64,000 nt of DNA from WLMZ01 sp031410915 (GTDB lineage: Bacteria > Actinomycetota > Acidimicrobiia > Acidimicrobiales > Ilumatobacteraceae): NCBI GenBank assembly GCA_031410915.1, contig JANNZY010000217.1:1-64000 (forward strand), in the 5' to 3' direction. The translations under genes and the position numbers were made by a program. The notes beneath the pieces were generated by a model. It ran no database searches. It was not told the DNA's origin and saw only the letters and a program-made list of their open reading frames with translations. Below, in pieces: positions 7,980 through 16,241 of this stretch (its first letter is position 1; each line of letters begins with the position of its first letter).

Positions 7980-9761
7980 ATGGCACTGTTCAAGTCAACC
8001 AAAGAGCCCAACGGGGCATCCGCCGAGGGCGGTGGACTCGCTCTCGACGACGCGCCCGTGGTTGGGCAGAGCGCGTCCGAATGCATGCAGGTCGGTCAGC
8101 TGTTGGTCGACAGCGGCCAGATCACAGCGGAGGCTCTCGGCTCGGCGTTGCAGCTGGCCAACGGCGACCTGCTCGAGTTCAGCGACATGGTGCTCAAGCG
8201 GTTCTCGTGTGGCCGCCAGGAGCTGTCGCTCGCCATCGGTCAAGTCTTGGGGGTTCCCGCCGCCGACACGAAGGGCGTCGAGCTCAACGCCGAGATCATC
8301 AAGTTGCTGCCGGAGAACATCATCCGGACGCATCGCGTCATCCCGGTCTCGCTCGACGGCGACACGCTCGTGGTCCTTGCCGCCGATCCGTCGCCGTTCC
8401 GTCGGGCCCTCGTCGAGGCGGCTGCGGGCCGACCGGTCAAGTGGTTCACCGGCGACAGCGAGACCGTCCGCACGTTCATCGACCGCACCCACCGTGCCGA
8501 CGCCGATGTCGAGCGCCTCGTCGCTGCCTTCGACACCACCGAGGACCAGAACAAGGCCGTCGCCGCCGCCGCCGAAGCCGCGGCCAACTCCGACGACCAG
8601 GCACCGGTCGTGCAGCTCGTCAACCGCATCGTCGGTCAGGCGATGCGCGACCGTGCGAGCGACATCCACGTCGAGCCACTCGACGAGTCGCTGCGCATCC
8701 GCTTCCGTATCGACGGCAACCTGGTCGAGGCCTTCAGCCTGCCAACGGGCGTGCATGCCGCGCTGACCAGCCGCCTCAAGATCATGAGTGGCATGAACAT
8801 CGTCGAGCGTCGCCGCCCGCAGGACGGCCAGTTCTCGACCGTCATCGACGGCAAGGAGGTCGACGTCCGCGTCGCCAGCGTCGCGACCGTGTGGGGCGAG
8901 AAGATCGTCATGCGAATCCTGGACAAGGGCCGTTCGATGATCGGCCTGTCCGAGCTCGGGTTCCCTCGCGACACCTACGTCCAGTACTCGAAGATGGTCC
9001 ACTCACCGTTCGGCATGGTGATCTGCGCCGGTCCGACCGGTGCCGGCAAGACCACCACCCTGTACGCGACCCTGCTCGAGATCAACTCGGCCGGCAAGAA
9101 CGTGACGACGGTCGAAGACCCGGTGGAGTACGTGTTCCCGGGAATCAACCAGATCCAGACCAACGAGCAGGCCGGCCTCACGTTCGCCACCGGCCTGAAG
9201 GCCATCTTGCGTCAGGACCCCGATGTGATCCTCGTCGGCGAGATCCGAGACGCGGACACGGCTCGAATCGCGATCCAGAGCGCGCTCACCGGACACTTCG
9301 TGCTCAGTTCGCTGCACGGCACGGACTCGGTCGCCGCCCTGCACCGCTTCTTGGACATGGGCATCGAGGCCTTCCTGATCGCCTCGTCCGTCGTCGGGGT
9401 CATCGGCCAACGCTTGCTGCGCAAGATCTGCGATTCGTGCAAGGAGCCGTACACGCCGGGCGCGGACGAGGTCGCCGTCTTCCGCCAGCACAGCGGCGGC
9501 AGCGACAAGACCCAGTTCTTCCACGGCGCCGGCTGCAACTACTGCGCCGGTACGGGGTACCGCGATCGCATCGGCGTGTACGAGCTGCTGCGCATCACCC
9601 CCGAGCTTCGTCGTCTGATCGTCGGTTGGGCAACCACCGAGGAGCTGCGCCGGTTGGCGGTTGCCCAGGGCATGCGCACGATGCTGCGCGAGGCCATGGC
9701 GCTCGTCGAGAACGACGTGACCACCGTTCCCGAAGTCGTTCGCACACTCTTCGCCCACTAG
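7980..9761 (+). CDS. pilB: Type IV pilus extension ATPase PilB
   Basis: This secretion ATPase of 593 residues has an N-terminal GspE/PilB regulatory domain (about 35-190). The core follows, with SDIHVEP, Walker A GPTGAGKTTT near residue 351, Walker B ILVGEIRD and the His-box LHGTDS. A zinc-binding pair CDSC/CNYC lies near 484 and 520. It hydrolyses ATP in the cytoplasm to drive pilin polymerisation through PilC. A GGAG sequence sits eight bases before the ATG. pilC follows after 12 bases, so the two are one transcription unit. The length and the tetracysteine motif favour PilB over retraction ATPases. Confidence 0.95.
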   Translation: MALFKSTKEPNGASAEGGGLALDDAPVVGQSASECMQVGQLLVDSGQITAEALGSALQLANGDLLEFSDMVLKRFSCGRQELSLAIGQVLGVPAADTKGVELNAEIIKLLPENIIRTHRVIPVSLDGDTLVVLAADPSPFRRALVEAAAGRPVKWFTGDSETVRTFIDRTHRADADVERLVAAFDTTEDQNKAVAAAAEAAANSDDQAPVVQLVNRIVGQAMRDRASDIHVEPLDESLRIRFRIDGNLVEAFSLPTGVHAALTSRLKIMSGMNIVERRRPQDGQFSTVIDGKEVDVRVASVATVWGEKIVMRILDKGRSMIGLSELGFPRDTYVQYSKMVHSPFGMVICAGPTGAGKTTTLYATLLEINSAGKNVTTVEDPVEYVFPGINQIQTNEQAGLTFATGLKAILRQDPDVILVGEIRDADTARIAIQSALTGHFVLSSLHGTDSVAALHRFLDMGIEAFLIASSVVGVIGQRLLRKICDSCKEPYTPGADEVAVFRQHSGGSDKTQFFHGAGCNYCAGTGYRDRIGVYELLRITPELRRLIVGWATTEELRRLAVAQGMRTMLREAMALVENDVTTVPEVVRTLFAH

Positions 9762-9773
9762 GAGACCCCTCTC

Positions 9774-10985
9774 ATGCCAAAGTTCGCTTACGCCGCAATC
9801 GACGCGTCGGGCACTCCCGTCGAGGGAGTGACCAAGGCCGACACGATCGGTGACGCGCGGGCTCACTTGCTCGGTCAGAACCTGTTCCCCACCAAGCTCA
9901 CCGAGCACAAGGGCGCGCTCAGCTTCGAGCTGACGAAGGAGAAGGTCAAGAAGAAGGAGCTGATGCACTTCACGCGCCAGCTCGCCGTGTTCGTGAAGGC
10001 CGGCATTCCGATCACAGAGGCACTGGAAACGATTGGCGACGAGACCGAAGACCTCGCCCTGCGCCGCTGTCTCGGCGCGATGGTCGAGGATCTTCGCAAT
10101 GGCGGACGGCTTTCGCAGACCGCTCGCAAGCACCCCGAGGCGTTCCCGATCTACTACATGGGCATCCTCGAGTCGGCCGAACTGACCGGTCGTCTCGACG
10201 AGACACTGGAGAGTCTGGCCGGCTATCTGGAGCGTGAGGTCGAGACCCGCGCCAAGGTCGTGTCGGCCCTCTCGTATCCCGGCGTCGTGATGGTGATGGC
10301 CATCTTCACGGTCGCCGTGCTCGCCGGCTACGTGCTCCCACAGTTCAAACCGCTGTTCGAGGAGCTGAACGCCGACCTGCCATTGCCGACCCGCATGCTG
10401 CTCTTCGTCGCCGATCTCTTCACCGTGCTGTGGTTCATTCCCGCCGGATTCACGGCTCTGGTCATCTCGGGAATCGTCTGGCTGACACGCAGCCAGAAGG
10501 GGAGACGAGTCAAGGACAAGCTGGTCCTCAAGATTCCGGTGATCAGCGGCATCGTCGAATACTCGATCCTCGAGCGCTTCTGTCGCATCCTCGGCGCGAT
10601 GATCGGGGCTGGCGTTCCGTTGCCCGACGGACTCAAGACCACGACCGAGTCCACCAGCAACTCGGTCTTCCGTGAGCGTTTGGAGGACGCGCAGGCGATC
10701 ATGCTGGAAGGCGGCGGCTTCTCCAAGCCGCTTGCGGATACCGGCCTCTTCCCCGGCGCGGCCCGCCAGATGTTCAAGGTCGGCGAGGAAACGGGCACCC
10801 TTGACGAGCAGCTCGCCGTCGCCAGCACCTACTTCGATCGCGAGCTGGAGAGCCGCATCAAGAAGTTCACGACGATGTTCGAGCCGATCATGATCGTGTT
10901 CGTCGGTGTCATGGTCGGCTTCGTCGCGGTGGCACTCGTGTCGGCGATGTACGGCGTGCTCGACAACATGAAGGCCCAGGTCTGA
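9774..10985 (+). CDS. pilC: Type IV pilus platform protein PilC
   Basis: This inner-membrane platform protein of 403 residues carries two GspF/PilC helical domains (residues about 65-190 and 270-390). These are separated by and followed by hydrophobic segments, for example VMVMAIFTVAVLAGYVL and IMIVFVGVMVGFVAVALV. It couples PilB and PilT ATPase motion to pilin insertion and removal. An AGGAG sequence precedes the ATG, and the gene follows pilB after 12 bases. The length is standard for the family. The next gene, pilD, is on the opposite strand and nearly abuts the 3' end. Confidence 0.95.
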   Translation: MPKFAYAAIDASGTPVEGVTKADTIGDARAHLLGQNLFPTKLTEHKGALSFELTKEKVKKKELMHFTRQLAVFVKAGIPITEALETIGDETEDLALRRCLGAMVEDLRNGGRLSQTARKHPEAFPIYYMGILESAELTGRLDETLESLAGYLEREVETRAKVVSALSYPGVVMVMAIFTVAVLAGYVLPQFKPLFEELNADLPLPTRMLLFVADLFTVLWFIPAGFTALVISGIVWLTRSQKGRRVKDKLVLKIPVISGIVEYSILERFCRILGAMIGAGVPLPDGLKTTTESTSNSVFRERLEDAQAIMLEGGGFSKPLADTGLFPGAARQMFKVGEETGTLDEQLAVASTYFDRELESRIKKFTTMFEPIMIVFVGVMVGFVAVALVSAMYGVLDNMKAQV

Positions 10986-10992
10986 GGCCCGC

Positions 10993-11757
10993 TCAGCGAT
11001 GAAGCAGACGATCGATCATCGGTTGGCCGAGCCAGATTGCAGCCAGCGCGCCAGCGGCAAGGAAGGGTCCGAATGGGACCTGGGTCTTGCGTCCGCCGCG
11101 TCCCGCGGCGATCAGCGCAACACCGACGACCGCGCCAGTCGCGAACGCGAGGAAGAGACCGACGGCGACGATGCCCGGGTTGAGATAGCCGAGCATGCAA
11201 CCCACGAGACCGGAGAGTCGCACGTCGCCGTCGCCCATCCCGCCACGACTGGCGATGTACACGACGCCCATGAAGGCCAGCGCGACCACGGCACCGAGCA
11301 CCATCATCCAGATGCGTCGCGGCTCGCGGTGGACAAGCGCCGCGACGCAGAACAGTGGCACCGCCATCGCCATGGTGACGTAGATGATCTGGCGCGGCAG
11401 CTTCTTCGTTCGCACGTCGATCCAACTCAACGCGACCAAGCCGGCAGCGCACGCGCAGAACGCTGCGAGCTCCCACGACAACCCGAATTTCACAGCAAGT
11501 GCGGCAAACACGATGGCAGTGACGATCTCGAGGATCAACGGTTCCGCGCCGATCCATGCCCCGCACCGGCGGCAACGGCCACGCAGAACGAGCCAACTGA
11601 ACACCGGCACGAGATCGACCGGTCCGAGCTCGAGGCCGCAGTTCCCACATGCCGAACCCGGCGCGACGATCGACTTCCCGCGGGGTACACGATCGACGAC
11701 AACGGTGAGGAACGAGCCAATCAACAGGCCAAGCACTGTCGTCCAAGCAACAACCAT
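10993..11757 (-). CDS. pilD: Prepilin peptidase/N-methyltransferase PilD
   Basis: This polytopic aspartic protease of 254 residues cleaves type III signal peptides and methylates the new N terminus of pilins. The N-terminal methyltransferase region has the two zinc-binding pairs CGNC and CRRC. The peptidase part carries an Asp in WIDVRTKKLP and the GMGDGDV motif, the two catalytic aspartates of the family. About seven hydrophobic segments are visible. Its ATG is only 49 bp from the pilT ATG on the other strand, so the two share a divergent promoter region. Its substrates are probably the two pilins at 15-16 kb. Confidence 0.94.
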   Translation of the reverse strand: MVVAWTTVLGLLIGSFLTVVVDRVPRGKSIVAPGSACGNCGLELGPVDLVPVFSWLVLRGRCRRCGAWIGAEPLILEIVTAIVFAALAVKFGLSWELAAFCACAAGLVALSWIDVRTKKLPRQIIYVTMAMAVPLFCVAALVHREPRRIWMMVLGAVVALAFMGVVYIASRGGMGDGDVRLSGLVGCMLGYLNPGIVAVGLFLAFATGAVVGVALIAAGRGGRKTQVPFGPFLAAGALAAIWLGQPMIDRLLHR

Positions 11758-11806
11758 CAGTCCTTCTCATTGCTGCCGTCGGCGGCCCACCCCGGAGGTT
11801 ACTTCC

Positions 11807-12964
11807 ATGAGCACACCTGATCCCGCCCTCGTCGCGCTGCTGCAGGCCACTGTCTCGGCCGGTGCCTCCGACCTACATCTCAGCGTCGGACGCCCGGCGA
11901 CGGCACGGCGCGACGGCTATCTCGTCAAGTTCGAGGGAGTTCCCATCCTCGTCTCCAGCGAGGTCGACCGAATGGTCTACTCGCTGCTCAACGACAAGCT
12001 TCGGGAGGAGCTGCAGGAGAACAACCAGGTCGACTTCTCGTTCGGACTCCCCGACATCGGTCGCTTCCGCGCCAACGCGTACCGCCAGCGCGGCACGCTG
12101 GCACTCGCTTTGCGCGTTGTGCCGTTCCGCGTTCGTTCGTTGGAGGAGCTCGGTGCGCCGTTGGCCTGCGTCGATCTGCTCAACAAGCCATATGGCCTCG
12201 TCCTCGTCGTGGGCCCGACCGGTTCGGGCAAGTCGACGACGCTCGCGGCGATGATCGATCGGATCAATCAGGAGCGCCCCTGCCACATCCTCACCATCGA
12301 GGACCCGGTGGAGTACCTGCACACCCACAAGACCGCGATGGTCAACCAGCGTGAGGTCGGTACCGACGTGGAGAGCTTCACCGCCGGTCTGCGCAGCGCC
12401 CTGCGTGAAGACCCGGACGTGGTCCTGCTCGGTGAGATGCGCGACCTCGACAGCATCGCGATCACGCTGTCGCTGGCCGAGACCGGTCACCTCGTGTTCG
12501 CCACGCTGCACACGAACGACGCCTCACAGGCACTCGACCGCATCGTCGACGTGTTCCCGGCCGAGCGTCGCGACCAGATCCAGATCCAGCTTGCCGGTGC
12601 CTTGCAGGGTGTGATCAGCCAGCGCCTGGTGGCGGTCGAAGGCGGCGGGCGCGTCGCCGCCTACGAGGTGCTGATCGGAACCGAAGCGGTGCGCAACCTC
12701 GTCCGCGAGGGAAAGAGCCGCCAGATGCGCAACGTGATCACGACCGGCCAGAAAGACGGCATGCAGACCATCGAGATGGACCTCGCCCGTCTCGTGGCCT
12801 CCGGCCTGCTCACGATGGAGGCTGCCTGCGAAGTCAGCGCCTACCCGAAGGAGATCATGGCCCACGCGTCGACGGTCCGGGCCCAGTTGCAGGCGCAATC
12901 CACTGTCCAGTCCGGGCAGGGCGCAACGGGCGGCAACGCCGAACTCGTCGGCAACCGCGGGTAA
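11807..12964 (+). CDS. pilT: Type IV pilus retraction ATPase PilT
   Basis: This retraction ATPase of 385 residues begins with the PilT N-domain (ASDLHLSVGRP). Walker A GPTGSGKSTT lies near residue 136, followed by ILTIEDPVEY, Walker B VVLLGEMRD and the His-box TLHTNDASQALDRIVDVFP. The absence of the PilB tetracysteine and the short length identify PilT rather than PilB. It depolymerises pilins and drives twitching or DNA uptake. The frame is open upstream, but CGGAGG eight bases before the ATG at 11807 fixes the start. The C terminus has a Gln/Ser/Gly-rich tail. Confidence 0.95.
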   Translation: MSTPDPALVALLQATVSAGASDLHLSVGRPATARRDGYLVKFEGVPILVSSEVDRMVYSLLNDKLREELQENNQVDFSFGLPDIGRFRANAYRQRGTLALALRVVPFRVRSLEELGAPLACVDLLNKPYGLVLVVGPTGSGKSTTLAAMIDRINQERPCHILTIEDPVEYLHTHKTAMVNQREVGTDVESFTAGLRSALREDPDVVLLGEMRDLDSIAITLSLAETGHLVFATLHTNDASQALDRIVDVFPAERRDQIQIQLAGALQGVISQRLVAVEGGGRVAAYEVLIGTEAVRNLVREGKSRQMRNVITTGQKDGMQTIEMDLARLVASGLLTMEAACEVSAYPKEIMAHASTVRAQLQAQSTVQSGQGATGGNAELVGNRG

Positions 12965-12978
12965 AGGCAGAGCACGAC

Positions 12979-13698
12979 ATGTCGACAATGAAGCAACTGC
13001 CGTACAAGTGGCTGGGAGGGATCACGCCGTGTCCGAAGGGCTGGCTGATCGTGCCCGCCCGCCTCGCCGGTGTCACCGTTGTCGTCGAGGATCCCTTCGT
13101 GATGACCTCATTGGTGGAGGTCGTCGACTTCCGTCCGAAGTTCGACGCGGCCGCGATCAACATCCCCATGGGATTCAACGATGTCCCGACGCGCAACGGC
13201 CCCGTCGAGGCCGAGTCCAAGCAGTTGGTGGGATGGCCCCGTCTCGTCGGCATCCGTCCGATTCCGTCGCGCCAAGCGCTGCGCGCTCCGAGCAAGAGCA
13301 AGGCCCGCGAGCTGGAGCCCTGGCTGACGAATGACGACTTCCGTCGCTTTCGCTGGCTGCGACAGGCGGCGGAGACGTTCCAACCGTTCCACCAACGCAA
13401 CTTCTTCTCGGCCAACCCCGATCTCTCCTACACCCAGCTGAACGAGGACCTGCCACTGAAGACCTCGCCCTACCACCGCGAGGGCGTGGTCGAGCGCATG
13501 ACGTTGATCCGCAACAAGCTCCCCGGCGTCGAGGAGGTCATCATGCGCACGCCACCTGCCGGTGCTGGTCAGGTACACCTCGTCCAGGCGGCCGCGTTGT
13601 TGTGGACGGCACGACGGGCATCGGGACGGGCCATCAACCGCTTGCCGGCTGAGCCCGGTTGGGACGAGTCCGGACTCCGCCTCGAGCTCGTGCGCTGA
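12979..13698 (+). CDS. DUF429 family protein
   Basis: This 239-residue protein matches the DUF429 family, which has a predicted RNase H-like fold and no agreed function. Visible family features are the N-terminal strand pair GWLIVPARLAGVTVVV, the INIPMGF motif carrying the region of a conserved acidic site, and a C-terminal segment in which WTARRAS precedes a basic helix. It begins 14 bases after pilT and is probably co-transcribed, although no role in pilus biology is known. The start has only a weak purine stretch upstream. Confidence 0.75.
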   Translation: MSTMKQLPYKWLGGITPCPKGWLIVPARLAGVTVVVEDPFVMTSLVEVVDFRPKFDAAAINIPMGFNDVPTRNGPVEAESKQLVGWPRLVGIRPIPSRQALRAPSKSKARELEPWLTNDDFRRFRWLRQAAETFQPFHQRNFFSANPDLSYTQLNEDLPLKTSPYHREGVVERMTLIRNKLPGVEEVIMRTPPAGAGQVHLVQAAALLWTARRASGRAINRLPAEPGWDESGLRLELVR

Positions 13699-13725
13699 CG
13701 GCGGCTGCGCGCAGACCGTCCGCTG

Positions 13726-14862
13726 TCACGCGGACACTCGACTGTCTCCGGTGTCCGTGGACAGAGCCGCCCGTCGCATTCGTCGTGACGAGGACGACGC
13801 GAAGGCGATGATCACAGCGACGATGCAACACGCCAGGCGGAGCACCGCCCGAAGGTCGCTGTCGCCGATCACCCACTGCGGCGCGAGCATGATGACGGTT
13901 GCCAGCGACCCGAACGGCAACCGCCATGGCGACTCGCGCACATCCCAGACGAGTGCGGCAAAGACCAGTCCGACCGTGTAGTACGGCCATGTCCCCGGGT
14001 CCAACAGAAGGCGAAGCGCAAAGCCCGCGAGCAGCGCGCCACCGTACGCTCGTCGACGAACGAGCGCCCAGACGGCAACCAACGCAGCGATGAGTTGCGC
14101 GATGCGCAGTGTCGAGCCGAGGTCAGCGTTGGTCAGGCCGAGCAGCCGCAACACCGAGTCCGGGGCAAGCTGAACGGTCGGGCGAAACCCGTCGAGGGTG
14201 CCGCTCTCGGCAATGAGAAACGGTGCCCACGCCAGGGCACCAACGAACAGACTCAGCGCCGGCAGCGCGAGCCGTTGCGTTCGATCGTCGCCTTGCCGGG
14301 CCGTCACAGGAACGAGGAAGATGGCCCACGGCTTGATCGCGAGACACAGTCCCACAACGAGTGCAGCGCCGACGTGACGGTCTTCGAGGATCAAGACGAG
14401 CGCCACACCAGTCAGCGCGATCACAATTGCATCGTCGAGGTGTCCCGACGAGCGAAGAGAGATCCAGCACACGACAAGGATCGCCGATCCAACCAGCTGC
14501 GTCAGCGGACGCCGGCTGGGGACGTCGGCCGCGATGCGCTCCACGCTCCAGCAGGCCGCGAGGGCCGGCAGCGCGAACACGATTGACCGGCTGACCAAAT
14601 CGCCGACACCGATGCCATCGAGGACTGCGAACGCCGCGAGCGACACCGGTCCCGACTGGATGTTCGGCATCAGTGCGTAGACGGACAGTCCGTCGCCGTC
14701 GAACAATCGCCTCGACGCCTGCACGAAGAAGCCCCAGTCGCCCGCGATCGGGCGAGCGAGGAACATCGCGACGGCTCCGACCAGTGTGGTGAGCACCCAA
14801 CGGATCGCCGCGCCCGACGGCCGCCAGGTCGTCGGGACATGTTCAGGATGTGGATCGGTCAC
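13726..14862 (-). CDS. GT87-like polytopic glycosyltransferase
   Basis: This membrane protein of 378 residues has about ten hydrophobic segments and looks like a GT-C/GT87 polyprenyl-phosphate sugar transferase. An extracytoplasmic acidic site after the first membrane helix (ARPIAGDWGFFVQASRRLFDG) and the segment GLCLAIKPWAIFLVPV are typical. GTG at 14862 is chosen because GAGGGGGG precedes it by four bases; longer open frame upstream lacks such a site. It lies directly downstream of the pilA terminator. Pilin or cell-surface glycosylation is a contextual guess. Confidence 0.65.
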   Translation of the reverse strand: MTDPHPEHVPTTWRPSGAAIRWVLTTLVGAVAMFLARPIAGDWGFFVQASRRLFDGDGLSVYALMPNIQSGPVSLAAFAVLDGIGVGDLVSRSIVFALPALAACWSVERIAADVPSRRPLTQLVGSAILVVCWISLRSSGHLDDAIVIALTGVALVLILEDRHVGAALVVGLCLAIKPWAIFLVPVTARQGDDRTQRLALPALSLFVGALAWAPFLIAESGTLDGFRPTVQLAPDSVLRLLGLTNADLGSTLRIAQLIAALVAVWALVRRRAYGGALLAGFALRLLLDPGTWPYYTVGLVFAALVWDVRESPWRLPFGSLATVIMLAPQWVIGDSDLRAVLRLACCIVAVIIAFASSSSRRMRRAALSTDTGDSRVSA

Positions 14863-14887
14863 GTCGCCCCCCTCGTGACACGCGAAA

Positions 14888-14914
14888 GGAGCCGGGCCCG
14901 ATGGGCCCGGCTCC
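14888..14914 (-). terminator. Rho-independent terminator after pilin gene
   Basis: A perfect 12-bp inverted repeat (GGAGCCGGGCCC / GGGCCCGGCTCC) with a 3-base loop lies 34 bases downstream of the first pilin stop and is followed on the minus strand by TTT. It separates pilin transcription from the GT87-like gene. Confidence 0.75.
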
Positions 14915-14948
14915 TTCACATTCGTGCCTTCGTCCAGATCAGTGTCGA

Positions 14949-15356
14949 TCAGGGAACGGCCGCACCGACGGTGCCGCAAGCGGCATCCTGGTAGGTGAAG
15001 GTACCGGCGGCCAAGACGTTGAACTTGGGCGAGTCGCTGCGCAGGTAGCCTGCGGCCTTCAACGTCAGCTCCGGATCGGCGCCCAGAGTCCAGGTCGCGC
15101 CGGCCGGCAAGGTGCCACCGGTGACCGGGATGGCGCTGCCGCCGTACTGAGCGAAGTACGACTCGACAGCGACCTCGAGGGTCTTCTTGTCTGCGTCGCA
15201 GGCGCTCTTGGTGCCCTTGTCGGTGATGCCACGGACCGCGAACACCGTGACGGTGGCCAGGATGCCGAGGATGACGATGACGATCAGCAACTCGACGAGG
15301 GTGAAACCCTTGTCGCGCTTGCTGCTGGACTCAATCTCTTCGATGTGGTTTTCCAT
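14949..15356 (-). CDS. pilA: Type IV pilin (short paralogue)
   Basis: This prepilin of 135 residues has a 17-residue polar leader ending in KG and the class III signal sequence FTLVELLIVIVILGILATV, cleaved by PilD between G and F with E5 conserved. The globular part contains CDADKK and a C-terminal Cys (DAACG) able to form a disulfide loop. GGGAGGA lies nine bases before the ATG. It shares its first 45 or so mature residues nearly exactly with the second pilin upstream. It is probably a major or minor subunit of the pilus built by PilB and PilC. Confidence 0.93.
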   Translation of the reverse strand: MENHIEEIESSSKRDKGFTLVELLIVIVILGILATVTVFAVRGITDKGTKSACDADKKTLEVAVESYFAQYGGSAIPVTGGTLPAGATWTLGADPELTLKAAGYLRSDSPKFNVLAAGTFTYQDAACGTVGAAVP

Positions 15357-15379
15357 TTGGTGCGTTCCTCCCGCAATAG

Positions 15380-15426
15380 TCGGTTTGTCCCACGAAACAC
15401 ACCGAGAAAAACTTGCCTGCTCGGTG
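15380..15426 (-). promoter_or_regulatory. Alternative hairpins in pilin leader
   Basis: In the 5' leader of the shorter pilin gene, CACCGAG (complement at 15420-15426 and 15100-type arm at 15400-15406) can form a 7-bp hairpin. The same middle segment can instead pair with TCGGTTTGT (15380-15388) in a 9-bp stem with one mismatch. The two structures exclude each other, so this could be an RNA switch or simply transcript stabilisation. There is no match to the c-di-GMP riboswitch consensus. Confidence 0.3.
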
Positions 15427-15505
15427 CTGAATGAGTCATCGGCAGCTGATTTGTCCGCTTGAGCAGAATCTTTGAAATCCGCGCACGTGACGTTGTAGCG
15501 CGCAC

Positions 15506-15543
15506 GCGACGAGGGCCGGACACCAATGTCCGGCCCTCGTCGC
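15506..15543 (-). terminator. Strong hairpin after second pilin gene
   Basis: A perfect 17-bp stem (GCGACGAGGGCCGGACA with its complement, loop CCAA) begins 15 bases after the stop of the longer pilin gene. No T tract follows on the minus strand, so it may act as an attenuating or mRNA-stabilising structure as well as a terminator between the two pilin genes. Confidence 0.6.
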
Positions 15544-15557
15544 TTCGATCAGATCGA

Positions 15558-16013
15558 TCAGGTACAGGCACCTGCCGTCGTCGCGTACAGCGTCTGACCA
15601 TTGGGGCTGGTGACCCACTTGGCCGACTTCGAACGAAGCAGCTTCGCTGCGACCAGCGTGTCGTCCGGGGTGACACCCCGAGTCCAGGCCGGAGATGCCT
15701 GCGCGGCGCCAATCGGATCGGCCACGGCAGGCGTCATCACGACCGGACCACCGGTCACCGTGGTCACGTTCGCGGTCCCGCTGTGTGCAATCGAGGAGCC
15801 TCCGTACTGTGCGAAGTAGGCCTCGACAGCCGTCTCGATGGTCTTCTTGTCTGCGTCGCAGGCGCTCTTGGTGCCCTTGTCGGTGATCCCACGCACGGCA
15901 AAGACCGTGACGGTGGCGAGGATGCCAAGAATGACGATCACGATGAGCAGCTCGACGAGCGTGAAACCGTGATCCTTCCCTGCGCGCGCCGGATCGGTTG
16001 GTGTGGTTGTCAT
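15558..16013 (-). CDS. pilA: Type IV pilin (long paralogue)
   Basis: This prepilin of 151 residues has a 16-residue leader ending HG and the signal core FTLVELLIVIVILGILATV, followed by FAVRGITDKGTKSACDADKKT, which is identical in the neighbouring pilin apart from the final residues. The globular region is longer and ends in GACT, with two cysteines that can pair. AAGGA precedes the ATG at 16013. The shared coding segment includes 47 identical bases (15841-15887 against 15181-15227), which indicates recent duplication or gene conversion. Its transcript starts in the 220-bp upstream region, which contains an inverted repeat. Confidence 0.93.
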   Translation of the reverse strand: MTTTPTDPARAGKDHGFTLVELLIVIVILGILATVTVFAVRGITDKGTKSACDADKKTIETAVEAYFAQYGGSSIAHSGTANVTTVTGGPVVMTPAVADPIGAAQASPAWTRGVTPDDTLVAAKLLRSKSAKWVTSPNGQTLYATTAGACT

Positions 16014-16146
16014 GAGATGCGTCCTTTGTTTGGCTTTCAACAGAAAGCACCAACAGTCCCGTCCGCCGTGATGCTGGCCATCTATCGGTTGACATCTCCT
16101 GCGGCTGAAGCGAATTGGTGGCAAATTCCTGACAGAGTCCTGACAT

Positions 16147-16164
16147 CGGTCAACCTTTTGACCG
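16147..16164. promoter_or_regulatory. Inverted repeat between pilin and coiled-coil genes
   Basis: CGGTCAA-CCTT-TTGACCG is a perfect 7-bp inverted repeat about 135 bp upstream of the longer pilin and 78 bp upstream of the divergent coiled-coil gene. It could be an operator for a dimeric regulator. No regulator for it is evident nearby. Confidence 0.35.
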
Positions 16165-16241
16165 CGTCGCGCCCGGATGCTCAAGATCGCGGCAAGGTCC
16201 GCCGATAGTTGAACGACACGGAATGACGGTCAAAGGATGTG

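Noticed and set aside
15357..15480. c-di-GMP riboswitch in the pilin leader
   Set aside because: The conserved core bases of GEMM-I or GEMM-II are not present.
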